A DNA stretch of 64,000 nucleotides. It comes from Methylorubrum populi. Lineage in GTDB: Bacteria; Pseudomonadota; Alphaproteobacteria; Rhizobiales; Beijerinckiaceae. Location: positions 186,001 to 250,000 of the forward strand of contig JAQIIU010000001.1 in assembly GCA_036946625.1 (NCBI GenBank), read 5' to 3'. Position 1 is the stretch's first letter, and every line of letters begins with the position of its first letter. The position numbers and the translations under genes were made by a program. Positions 26,989 through 34,855 of this stretch are shown piece by piece. The notes below the pieces were generated by a model. That model was not told the DNA's origin, did not search any database, and worked only from the letters and a program-made list of their open reading frames with translations.

Positions 26989-29097
26989 ATGCCCCTGAAC
27001 GACCTCGAAGAATTTGCACGGATCGCCTTCGACTGGCTCTGGGAGACGGATGCCGGGGATCGCTTCCGCTACATCTCCGCGGGAGCCGAGCGGGTCCTGG
27101 GCCGCCCGCCCGAGAGCATGATCGGCATCGAGCGCGCCGCCTTCGCCTGCGGCGAGGACCCGAAGGGTCTCGACGCCTACCGGGAGGCGCTCGCCGCCCG
27201 CCGCCCCTTTCGCGAACTGACCTACGTCTACCGCCATCCCGACGGTGGATCGCGCTGGTTCGAGATCAGCGGACGGCCTCACCTCTCGCCCGAGGGCACC
27301 TTCCTCGGATACCGCGGCGTCGGCAGCGACGTCAGCGAGCAGCACCGCACCCGGCTCGCCCTGGTCGAAGCCCATGCTCAGCTCAGCGAGCAGAACCGCC
27401 GCTTCGATGCGGCCCTGGAGAACATGAGCCAGGGCCTGTGCCTGTTCGACGCGGAGCAGCGCCTGATGGTGTGGAACCGGCGCTACCGGGAGATCTTCGG
27501 CCTGCCCGAGGAGGCGCTCCGCATCGGCATGAGCCAGCGGGCGATCATCGAGACGCTGGTGGCGCTCAAGCGCTACAAGGCGGGCGCGACGGTCGATTCG
27601 GTGAGCGAGGGCACCCGCACCTCGCTTCTCTCGGAAGGGCTGAAGCCGGTGCTGCGCGAACTCGCCGACGGGCGGGTCGTCGCCGTCACCCACCGGCCCA
27701 TGGCCGGGGGCGGCTGGGTGGCGACCTTCGAGGACGTGACCGAGCGGCGGCGCAACGAGGCCCGCATCGTCCACATGGCCCGCCACGACGGGTTGACCGA
27801 TCTGCCCAACCGCACCTGCCTGCGCGAACTCGGGAGCGAACTGATCGAGGCGATGCGGACGGGCGAGGGCGGGCGGCTGGCCGTGCTCTGCCTCGACCTC
27901 GACCGCTTCAAGCCGGTCAACGACAGCTTCGGCCACGCGGTCGGCGATGCCCTGCTGCGGGCGGTGGCCGAGCGGCTGCGGGCGCATGTGCGCGGGCGCG
28001 ACGTGGTGGCCCGGCTCGGCGGCGACGAGTTCGCGGTCCTCTCCCGCATCGAGGACGCGGCCGGGGCGGCCACCCTCGCCGAGCGCCTGATCGGCGTGGT
28101 CGATGCCCCCTACCTCCTCGACGGGATCACCGTCGAGGTCGGCATGAGCGTCGGCATCGCGCTGGTCGACGCCGAGGCGTCCGCCGTCGGGCGCGACATC
28201 GAGCGCCTGCTGAAGGAGGCCGATCTCGCCCTCTACGAGGCGAAGGCCGGGGGGCGCGGCAGCTTCCGCCTGTTCGAGCCGCAGATGGACGAGTCCGTGC
28301 GCGAGCGGCTCGACCTCGAACGCGAGCTGCGCGAGGCGCTGGCGCAAGACCGCTTCGAGCTGCACTACCAGCCGCTGGTGGATCTGGCCGACGACCGCAT
28401 CACCGGCATGGAGGCGCTGGTGCGCTGGCGCCATCCCGAGCGCGGATTGGTGAGCCCGGCGGTGTTCATTCCGCTGGCCGAGGAGACCGGCCTGATCGTG
28501 CCGCTCGGCGAGTGGGTGCTGCGGCAGGCCTGCCGCGATGCCGCCGGCTGGCCGGGCGGGATCAGCGTCGCCGTCAACGTCTCGCCGATCCAACTGCGCC
28601 ATCGCGGCTTCGCCCAGAGCGTGCTCGCGGCGCTGGCCGGCAGCGGCCTCAAGGCGACGCGGCTCGAACTGGAGATCACCGAGAGCGTGCTCCTCGACGA
28701 CACGGAGGCCAATCTCGAGACGCTCCACACCCTGCGCAGGCTCGGCGTGCGGATCTCGATGGACGATTTCGGCACGGGCTACTCCTCGATCAGCTACCTG
28801 CGCCGCTTCCCCTTCGACAAGATCAAGATCGACCGCTCCTTCGTGCGCGACTGCGCCGCGCAGTCCGAGGCCGGCGCGATCATCCGCGCCATCGTCAGCC
28901 TGGGTGCCAGCCTCGGCATCACCACGCTGGTCGAGGGGGTCGAGACCGAGCCGCAGCTCGCCACCGTCCGGGCGGAGGGCGCGCAGGAGGTCCAGGGCTA
29001 CCTGTTCAGCCCGCCCCGGCCCGCCCACGAGATCGCCGCCCTGCTGGGGGGCGGAATGCATTTCGACAAGGCGGAGACCCGGACGATGGCCGCCTGA
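26989..29097 (+). CDS. PAS-PAS-GGDEF-EAL cyclic-di-GMP enzyme
   Basis: 702 residues, no membrane segment. Two PAS-like domains (about 8-130 and 135-250) precede a GGDEF domain with intact RLGGDEF near residue 342-348 and an EAL domain with intact MEALVRW near 473, plus the later DDFGTGYSS loop and KIDRSFV. Both diguanylate cyclase and phosphodiesterase sites therefore look competent; which dominates cannot be read from sequence. It probably links a cytoplasmic signal, perhaps redox or light via PAS, to motility and adhesion. No linked response regulator. Confidence 0.92.
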   Translation: MPLNDLEEFARIAFDWLWETDAGDRFRYISAGAERVLGRPPESMIGIERAAFACGEDPKGLDAYREALAARRPFRELTYVYRHPDGGSRWFEISGRPHLSPEGTFLGYRGVGSDVSEQHRTRLALVEAHAQLSEQNRRFDAALENMSQGLCLFDAEQRLMVWNRRYREIFGLPEEALRIGMSQRAIIETLVALKRYKAGATVDSVSEGTRTSLLSEGLKPVLRELADGRVVAVTHRPMAGGGWVATFEDVTERRRNEARIVHMARHDGLTDLPNRTCLRELGSELIEAMRTGEGGRLAVLCLDLDRFKPVNDSFGHAVGDALLRAVAERLRAHVRGRDVVARLGGDEFAVLSRIEDAAGAATLAERLIGVVDAPYLLDGITVEVGMSVGIALVDAEASAVGRDIERLLKEADLALYEAKAGGRGSFRLFEPQMDESVRERLDLERELREALAQDRFELHYQPLVDLADDRITGMEALVRWRHPERGLVSPAVFIPLAEETGLIVPLGEWVLRQACRDAAGWPGGISVAVNVSPIQLRHRGFAQSVLAALAGSGLKATRLELEITESVLLDDTEANLETLHTLRRLGVRISMDDFGTGYSSISYLRRFPFDKIKIDRSFVRDCAAQSEAGAIIRAIVSLGASLGITTLVEGVETEPQLATVRAEGAQEVQGYLFSPPRPAHEIAALLGGGMHFDKAETRTMAA

Positions 29098-29197
29098 GCC
29101 TCGCCATCCGCTCCGTCGCGGAACACGGGGCTCGATGCCGCCGTTGCCCCTCCGGCCCCGGATCGCGACGCGGGCGCCGATGCGGCGGCGCGGGGAG

Positions 29198-29244
29198 AGC
29201 ACCGTCCCGAAAGGTGGTTGCCGCCTTTCGGAAAAAGGCGATGC
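29198..29244. repeat. Intergenic palindromic repeat family A, copy 1
   Basis: 47-bp element: AGCACCGTCCCGAAAGGTGG start and GGCGATGC end, with weak inverted ends. The second copy, at 49987-50033, has the same length and the same central GTCCCGAAAGGTGGTTGCCG. Confidence 0.75.
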
Positions 29245-29380
29245 GAGAACGATGATGGCGCCCCCACCTCCGGGACATCGGTTTTCGGCGCCGCCGACGG
29301 AACGATTTGGGGAGCTTGGCAATTTTCAAGGCCAGGACAGGCTTCAAGACACCGTCCGGAACGGATGTCAGGAGGATACC

Positions 29381-29557
29381 ATGATCGGTTGGGCCATCAC
29401 CTTTCTCGTCGTCGCCCTGGTCGCCGCGCTGCTCGGCTTCGGGGGCATCGCCGGCACCGCCATGGAGGCGGCCAAGATCGTGTTCTTCGTCGCGATCGCG
29501 CTGTTCCTGATCTCGGCGGTGCTGGGCGCGGTGCGCGGGCGTTCCCCGCGGCTGTGA
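29381..29557 (+). CDS. DUF1328 small membrane protein
   Basis: 58 residues with two hydrophobic helices ([21 protein letters not shown] and [20 protein letters not shown]). The sequence matches the DUF1328/YtjA family of small inner membrane proteins, often induced by stress. AGGAGG at 29370-29375 precedes the ATG with good spacing. A strong terminator follows at 29604. Confidence 0.88.
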   Translation: MIGWAITFLVVALVAALLGFGGIAGTAMEAAKIVFFVAIALFLISAVLGAVRGRSPRL

Positions 29558-29603
29558 CGACGCCCCGGACCCGCGAGGTCCGGCGGCAGGGTTCGACGGA
29601 AAG

Positions 29604-29633
29604 GGCGGTCCCTCGGGGCCGCCTTTTCCTTTT
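29604..29633 (+). terminator. Rho-independent terminator after the DUF1328 gene
   Basis: GGCGGTCC (29604-29611) pairs with GGGCCGCC (29616-29623), with one G-U pair and a CTCG tetraloop, followed by TTTTCCTTTT. It ends the DUF1328 transcript before the pseudouridine synthase gene. Confidence 0.85.
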
Positions 29634-29665
29634 CACGCGACCCGCCGCTCTGGTAAGGGGCGCGG

Positions 29666-31465
29666 ATGACCGACATTCCAGACCCCGCCCCGGCCGTGCC
29701 CGCGAACCAGCCCGCCGCGCCCGAGGGCGAGCGCATCGCCAAGGCCATCGCCCGCGCCGGCATCGCCTCCCGCCGCGACGCGGAGGCCCTGATCGAGGCC
29801 GGCCGCGTCACCCTCAACGGCAAGGTCCTGACCTCGCCGGCCCTCAACGTCACCGACTCCGACCGCATCACGGTGGACGGCGAGCCCCTGCCCGCCCGCG
29901 AGCGGACCCGGCTGTGGCTGCTGCACAAGCCGCGCGGCGTCGTCACCACCGCCCGCGACCCGGAAGGCCGCCAGACCGTGTTCGACGGGCTGCCCGACGA
30001 CCTGCCGCGGGTCGTCGCCATCGGCCGGCTCGACATCAACACGGAAGGGCTGCTGCTGCTCACCAACGACGGGGGGCTCGCCAAGGTGATCGCCCATCCC
30101 GATACCGGCTGGCTGCGCCGCTACCGGGTGCGCGCCTTCGGCGACATCACCCAGGCCGATCTCGACCGCCTGAAGAAGGGCGTGACCGTCGACGGCATGG
30201 AATACGGGCCCGTCGAGGCCACCCTCGACCGGGTGCAGGGCGACAATCTCTGGCTGACGCTCGGCCTGCGCGAGGGCAAGAACCGCGAGGTCAAGCGCAT
30301 CCTCGAACATCTCGGCCTCTCCGTGAACCGGCTGATCCGGCTGTCGTTCGGGCCGTTCCAGCTCGGCGATCTCGAAGTGGGGCTCGTGGAGGAGATCCGC
30401 ACCAAGGTGCTGAAGGAGCAACTGGGAAAAAGCCTCGCCGAGCAGGCCGGCGTCGATTTCGAGAGCCCGGTGCGCGAGGCCATCGCTCCGTTCGGCAGTC
30501 CGAAGAAGACGGCCCGTGCCGCCGCGGCCGAGGCGCCCGCGTCGCGGGGCCGCCAGGGCGCGCGCGAGGAGGGGCGCTCGGAAGGACGTTCCGGCGCCCG
30601 GGGCGGGGCGGCCGTCCGTCCGCCGCGCGACCCCGCCCGTCCCGCCGCCTCCCGCGCCGCCGCGCGCCCGGCGCCGCGGGCGCCCTCGCCGACCGTGTGG
30701 CGGGCCGACGACGAGACCCGCCCCCGCGCCGCCAGGGTGCCGCGCCGCGGCACGGACCCGAAGACCGCCCGCGCCGCCGCCGCCGAGCGCGGCCGCGAGC
30801 GGGTCGGCGCGATCCAGGCGGCCGGCGAGCGCCGGGTGCTGGTGGAGCGGCTCCAGCCCTCGCCGGAGACGCCCGCCCCCGAGCCGCACCGCCGCGTCAG
30901 GTTCCGCACGGACGAGGATCGGCCCGAGCGTCGGGAGAGGCCGCGTGAGGAGCGCCCCCGTGAGGACGGGCCGCGCCGTGCCGCGCCGGAGGGCGAGGCC
31001 CGTCCCCGCCGCCGCGAGGCCGGGGAGGCCGCCTCGACCGAGCGGCGCGGGCCGCCCCGCGAGCGCCGGTTCGATGCCGAGGGGCGTCCGCCGCGGGAGC
31101 GGAGCGAGGGCAGGCCCCAGCGCGACCCGCGTGACCGCGGCGAGGGCGCACCCCGCCGCGAGCGCCCTGCCGAGGCGCGTTCCCCCGAGCGCCGCGGCCC
31201 CCCGCGCGACCGTCCCCGCGGCGCCGAGGGCGAGCGGCCGGCCCGTCCGCCGCGGGGCGCCGACGTGCCCGAGCGCGCCGGTGGTTTTCGCAAAGGTCCG
31301 GGCGGCAAGCCCGGCTTCAAGGGCGGCGCCCGCGACGGCGGCCGGGGTGGTTTCGGCAAAGGTGGTTTCGCCGGCGGCAAGCCCGGTGGAGGCCGTCCCG
31401 GCGGCGGCAAGCCGGGCCCGCGCGGGGGCGGGCGCCCGGGCCGTCCGCCGCGCGGCGAGGCCTGA
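29666..31465 (+). CDS. Pseudouridine synthase (RluB/RsuA family) with long basic tail
   Basis: 599 residues. An S4 RNA-binding domain (about 22-80, IAKAIARAGIASRRDAEALI) and the catalytic domain with GRLDINTEGLLLLTND near 119-135 (catalytic Asp at about 122) occupy the first 270 residues and match RluB, which modifies U2605 of 23S rRNA. The remaining 320 residues are almost entirely Arg, Pro, Gly, Ala and Glu with RGGxxGGFGKGGF-like stretches near the end, a disordered RNA-binding tail. Such tails occur in other Hyphomicrobiales but this one is longer than the enzyme itself. rsmD follows after 10 bases. Confidence 0.88.
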   Translation: MTDIPDPAPAVPANQPAAPEGERIAKAIARAGIASRRDAEALIEAGRVTLNGKVLTSPALNVTDSDRITVDGEPLPARERTRLWLLHKPRGVVTTARDPEGRQTVFDGLPDDLPRVVAIGRLDINTEGLLLLTNDGGLAKVIAHPDTGWLRRYRVRAFGDITQADLDRLKKGVTVDGMEYGPVEATLDRVQGDNLWLTLGLREGKNREVKRILEHLGLSVNRLIRLSFGPFQLGDLEVGLVEEIRTKVLKEQLGKSLAEQAGVDFESPVREAIAPFGSPKKTARAAAAEAPASRGRQGAREEGRSEGRSGARGGAAVRPPRDPARPAASRAAARPAPRAPSPTVWRADDETRPRAARVPRRGTDPKTARAAAAERGRERVGAIQAAGERRVLVERLQPSPETPAPEPHRRVRFRTDEDRPERRERPREERPREDGPRRAAPEGEARPRRREAGEAASTERRGPPRERRFDAEGRPPRERSEGRPQRDPRDRGEGAPRRERPAEARSPERRGPPRDRPRGAEGERPARPPRGADVPERAGGFRKGPGGKPGFKGGARDGGRGGFGKGGFAGGKPGGGRPGGGKPGPRGGGRPGRPPRGEA

Positions 31466-31475
31466 GGCCTGACCC

Positions 31476-32051
31476 GTGCGGATCGTCGGGGGGGAATGGC
31501 GCGGGCGCCGGCTCGCCGGGCCGAAGGCGGAAGGCATTCGCCCGACCTCCGACCGCCTGCGCGAGGCCCTGTTCAACGTGCTGGCCCATGCCTACGACGA
31601 CGCGGCCGAGGGCGCGGTGGTGCTCGACCTGTTCGCGGGTACCGGGGCGCTGGGCTTCGAGGCGCTGTCCCGCGGCGCGGTCCGGGCGATCTTCGTGGAC
31701 GAGGGGCGCCAGGCCGGCGCGCTGATCCGCGACGGGATCGCCGTCCTCGGCTGCGGGAGCCGCGCCCGGCTGGTCCCGCGCGACGCGACCCGGCTCGGAC
31801 CGGCGACGGACGGGCCGGCGACGCTCGTCTTCTGCGACCCGCCCTACCGGAAGAACCTCGCCCCCGCCGCGCTCGCCGCCGCGGCGGGCGGCGGCTGGCT
31901 CAACCCCGGCGCGCTGGTCCTGGTCGAGGAGGCCGCCGAGGCCGGCCCGGTCCTGCCGCTGGGGTTTTCCGAGCTGGAGCGGCGCAGCTACGGCGAGACC
32001 GTGGTAACGTTCGGCCGGTTCGAAGTTCAGGGTGGGTCTGCCTCCGTATAG
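31476..32051 (+). CDS. rsmD: 16S rRNA (guanine966-N2)-methyltransferase
   Basis: 191 residues from GTG 31476. MRIVGGEWRGRRLAGPKAEGIRPTSDRLREALFN is the family N-terminus; LDLFAGTGALGFEALSRG binds SAM; the catalytic DPPY motif lies near 122-125. It methylates G966 of 16S rRNA. It lies immediately after the pseudouridine synthase gene, forming a small rRNA-modification operon. Confidence 0.92.
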   Translation: MRIVGGEWRGRRLAGPKAEGIRPTSDRLREALFNVLAHAYDDAAEGAVVLDLFAGTGALGFEALSRGAVRAIFVDEGRQAGALIRDGIAVLGCGSRARLVPRDATRLGPATDGPATLVFCDPPYRKNLAPAALAAAAGGGWLNPGALVLVEEAAEAGPVLPLGFSELERRSYGETVVTFGRFEVQGGSASV

Positions 32052-32052
32052 C

Positions 32053-32220
32053 TTAGCTAGCAGATCGCGCAGAGCGGGCAGGTGTTCCCGATACATGACC
32101 CTTCTGCAAACGCTCGCGCTCTGCATCGATCGCGGCAGCGCCACGCCGAATACTACGCCAGCCAAACCAAGCTGCTACCAGAGCGAACAGGGGCGGGAAA
32201 ATTAGCCAGAGATAATTCAT
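32053..32220 (-). CDS. 55-residue membrane protein
   Basis: ATG 32220 to TAA at 32053-32055. The protein opens with one hydrophobic helix (MNYLWLIFPPLFALVAAWFG), then a basic/charged helix (WRSIRRGAAAIDAERERLQK) and a short Ser/Ala tail: a single-pass inner membrane microprotein with cytoplasmic C-terminus. It starts five bases after the stop of the next gene upstream, so it forms a three-gene operon. Its stop lies one base from the convergent rsmD stop. Function unknown. Confidence 0.55.
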   Translation of the reverse strand: MNYLWLIFPPLFALVAAWFGWRSIRRGAAAIDAERERLQKGHVSGTPARSARSAS

Positions 32221-32225
32221 ATCCG

Positions 32226-32606
32226 TCACCTGAGTCCGTCGAGCATGGTTCTACCCCAGCTATGTAAGCCTGCTGCGACCAAAGCCCAAACGATCATGGT
32301 GATCATGGTCACTTGCCCTTCCGGCGGAGCAGATGCGAGCGGGAAACTCAGACCAACGATTGGAAGCAAAAATCCTCCACCGAAAAGCGCGATGGCGGTG
32401 TTGTTCGCCGCGGATGCTGTGAGTTTGGTCTTCTCATTATGAATCAGAATCTGCCTTTTGAGGAATTCTTGTTCGAGATCGCCGGTTTCGCCGCCGCCTC
32501 CAGGCGGATTCGCTGAGAGTGCTAGGCCAGAAGGAGTCGGATTTGTTTCCCATGGAAGGGGCAGGCCTGTAACCTTGCTGACGGTGGGTTCAGTCATTTC
32601 CCGCAC
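32226..32606 (-). CDS. Hypothetical protein with two C-terminal membrane helices
   Basis: About 126 residues from GTG 32606 (or 123 from ATG 32597). A Pro/Gly-rich N-terminal half is followed by an amphipathic helix (EQEFLKRQILIHNEKTKLT) and two hydrophobic segments (NNTAIALFGGGFLLPIVGLSF and MITMIVWALVAAGLHSWG). It overlaps the upstream zinc-ribbon-like gene and is followed after five bases by the 55-residue membrane protein. No family recognised. Base composition is lower in GC than its surroundings. Confidence 0.6.
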   Translation of the reverse strand: MREMTEPTVSKVTGLPLPWETNPTPSGLALSANPPGGGGETGDLEQEFLKRQILIHNEKTKLTASAANNTAIALFGGGFLLPIVGLSFPLASAPPEGQVTMITMIVWALVAAGLHSWGRTMLDGLR

Positions 32607-32910
32607 TGCCGGTAGGGAGTTCTCCTCTTTTGGATCGAAGATAGTTGTAGATGTGTGTTTCTCTGAACGTGTTTATGTTACCGCAATTTTTGCATTCCAA
32701 TAAAACAAGTGGAACCACGCCAGATAGGGTAAAATCATCAGTTCTTTGTGTTATAAATCCGGGAACTGTTCGCGCATCAAGGACTGCTACTGTAAAATCT
32801 TTTGCCCCGCACAGATGACATGTTTCGGATAATCTCTTGTCCACAAAATATTCTATTGCATCAGAGTGAGTTACTCTCTTATAGTTGTTGGGGTTTTTGT
32901 TATTATCCAT
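32590..32910 (-). CDS. Hypothetical protein with zinc-ribbon cysteines
   Basis: 106 residues. Two CxxC pairs, CHLCGAKDF (about residue 36) and LLECKNCGNI (about 72), could bind one zinc ion; the intervening strands are compatible with a small ribbon fold. Codon use is much less GC-rich than in neighbouring genes (many A/T third positions), suggesting acquisition by transfer. The stop overlaps the next gene on the same strand. No family or function recognised. Confidence 0.65.
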   Translation of the reverse strand: MDNNKNPNNYKRVTHSDAIEYFVDKRLSETCHLCGAKDFTVAVLDARTVPGFITQRTDDFTLSGVVPLVLLECKNCGNINTFRETHIYNYLRSKRGELPTGSAGND

Positions 32911-33186
32911 CGATTTCGCTCCGGGATTTGCTATGACATGACATATTTATCAGCGCTTTTGTATCAATAAAACTTGCGCCCGTAGTCCGAGTGAGGCGAT
33001 TTATGGGGACGCTGTCGATTTGCCGAGGTAGTATTTCAAGTTGCATTGGTCAATGTGTCGCGGGGGACGACAGGTACTATCAGGTAAAGTGGCTGTGCCG
33101 CCGCATCTCATGGTCCGCTTACCTCTTTGCCCGCTGCCGCCCTATCTCGCTCGGGCCACCCCCGTCCGCGAAGGAGGCCCGTGCCC

Positions 33187-34128
33187 ATGCCGACCGTCCT
33201 ACCGCCCGTCCCGCCGCTTTCCCGCCGAACCCTCCTGCAAGGCGCGGCCTCGGTCGCCGGGATCGGCCTCGCCCCGGCCCTGCCGCGCCCGGCCCGGGCC
33301 GCGGACGCCCTGATCGCCCGGCCGATCCCCTCCTCCGGTGAACGCCTGCCGGCCATCGGCATCGGAACCTCGCGCCGCTACGAGGTGACGGTGACGCCCG
33401 AGGCCATGGCCCCCTTGCGCGAGGCGGTGGAGCGCTTCGTGGCGCTCGGCGGCCGGGTGATCGACACCGCCCCGAGCTACGGCACGGCGGAGGACGTGCT
33501 CGGCGTCATCGTGAAGGGTTTACGCGAAAAGATCTTCCTGGCGACCAAGGTCGCCGGGCGCGGCCGGGAGGCGGCCGAGGCCGAGACCGAGCGCTCGTTC
33601 CAGCGCCTGCGCACGGACAGGATCGACCTGATCGCGGTGCACAACCTGATCGACACGGGGGCCAACCTCGCCGTCCTGCGCGGCCTGAAGGAGAAGGGCC
33701 GCATCCGCTACCTCGGCGTCACGGTCTGGCGCGACGAGCAGTTTCCGGAGCTCGAAGCGGTGATGAGGCGGGAAAAGCTCGATGTCGTGCAGGTGAACTA
33801 CGCCCTCGACAGCCGGCGCGCGGCGGAGCGCATCCTGCCGCTGGCGGCCGAGCGCGGCGTGGCGGTGATGGTCAACGTGCCCTTCGGCCGCGACCGCCTG
33901 TTCAAGACCGTGAAGGACAGGCCCCTGCCCGACTTCGCCGCCGAATTCGGCTGCCGGAGCTGGGCGCAGTTCTTCCTCAAATACGTGCTCGCCAACGAGG
34001 CCGTGACCTGCCCGATCCCGGGCATGGCGAAGGTGAGTTACGTCGAGGACAACCTCGCCGCCGCGACCGGGCGGCTGCCGGACGCCGCCGAGCGGCGCAA
34101 GATGGAGGCCTTCATCGATGCGGTCTGA
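33187..34128 (+). CDS. Exported aldo/keto reductase
   Basis: 313 residues. An N-terminal twin-arginine type signal (LSRRTLLQGAASVAGIGLAPALPRPARA, about 11-38) precedes an aldo/keto reductase barrel: GIGTSRRYEV, the GGRVIDTAPSYGTAED active-site region with catalytic Asp and Tyr, KVAGRGREA, and the C-terminal PGMAKVSYVEDNLAA cofactor region. Export through Tat would carry the folded, cofactor-loaded enzyme to the periplasm. Its stop overlaps the start of the next gene by 11 bases. The substrate is unknown. Confidence 0.82.
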   Translation: MPTVLPPVPPLSRRTLLQGAASVAGIGLAPALPRPARAADALIARPIPSSGERLPAIGIGTSRRYEVTVTPEAMAPLREAVERFVALGGRVIDTAPSYGTAEDVLGVIVKGLREKIFLATKVAGRGREAAEAETERSFQRLRTDRIDLIAVHNLIDTGANLAVLRGLKEKGRIRYLGVTVWRDEQFPELEAVMRREKLDVVQVNYALDSRRAAERILPLAAERGVAVMVNVPFGRDRLFKTVKDRPLPDFAAEFGCRSWAQFFLKYVLANEAVTCPIPGMAKVSYVEDNLAAATGRLPDAAERRKMEAFIDAV

Positions 34129-34855
34129 TCTTTTTGGATTTTCTCTGGGTCGACGCGGTGCGCTGGCGCTGCTCGCCGGCACGCTCGTGCTTCCGGCCCT
34201 CCCCGCTCTCGCCCAATCCGAAAACACCAAGAGAATCGGGATCGTCGGGGCCGGCAACATCGGCGGGACGCTCGGCCGCCTCTGGATCGGGGCGGGCTAC
34301 GAGGTGTTCTTCGCCTCCCGCCATCCGGAGGCGCTGAAGCCGCTGGTCGAGGGACTCGGGCCCAAGGCGCGGGCGGGGACGCCGGCGGAGGCCATTGCCT
34401 TCGGCAACGCCGTGCTGATCGCGGTGCCCTACAAGGCCTATCCGGAACTCGGCAAGGAGAATGCCGCCGGCCTGAAGGGCAAGGTGGTGATCGATGCCGG
34501 CAACGCGGTGAAGGCCCGCGACGGCGCGGTCTACGACGAGGTCGCGCGCGACGGCATCGGCGCCGTCTCGGCCAAGTACCTCGCCGGCGCCCGGGTGGTG
34601 CGGGCCTTCAACGCGGCGAACTACCGGGTCTTCCAGAAGAACGCCGGCCGCCCCGCGCCGCGCATGGCGGTGCCGATCGCCGGCAACGATCCGAAGGCGC
34701 TGGAGACCGCCCGCACCCTGGTCTCGGATGCCGGCTTCGACCCCGTGGTCGTCGGCGAACTGAAGGCCGCCGACACCTTCGCCATGGGCTCGCCCGGCTT
34801 CGGGCACGACCTCTCGGCGCCGGAACTCAAGGAGAAGCTCGGGGTCAAGCCTTGA
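34118..34855 (+). CDS. Exported NADPH-dependent F420-reductase-like protein
   Basis: 245 residues. The N-terminus LGRRGALALLAGTLVLPALPALAQ (about 10-33) looks like a Tat or Sec signal peptide. The mature part begins with a Rossmann motif RIGIVGAGNIGGTLGRLW, continues with FASRHPEALKPL and VIDAGNAV and AFNAANYRVF, matching the NADP-dependent F420 oxidoreductase-like/FNO domain family. There is no sign that this organism makes F420, so the partner is uncertain. It overlaps the aldo/keto reductase by 11 bases and its own stop overlaps the transporter start. Confidence 0.75.
   Translation: MRSDLFGFSLGRRGALALLAGTLVLPALPALAQSENTKRIGIVGAGNIGGTLGRLWIGAGYEVFFASRHPEALKPLVEGLGPKARAGTPAEAIAFGNAVLIAVPYKAYPELGKENAAGLKGKVVIDAGNAVKARDGAVYDEVARDGIGAVSAKYLAGARVVRAFNAANYRVFQKNAGRPAPRMAVPIAGNDPKALETARTLVSDAGFDPVVVGELKAADTFAMGSPGFGHDLSAPELKEKLGVKP

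Noticed and set aside
26965-29322. A 785-codon minus-strand frame opposite the GGDEF-EAL gene
   Set aside because: Intact PAS, GGDEF and EAL motifs place the gene on plus; the opposite frame is a shadow.
29633-31576. Long minus-strand frame opposite the pseudouridine synthase tail
   Set aside because: Antisense of Arg/Pro/Gly codons gives Ala/Pro/Gly-rich sequence; the S4 and catalytic motifs fix the coding strand as plus.
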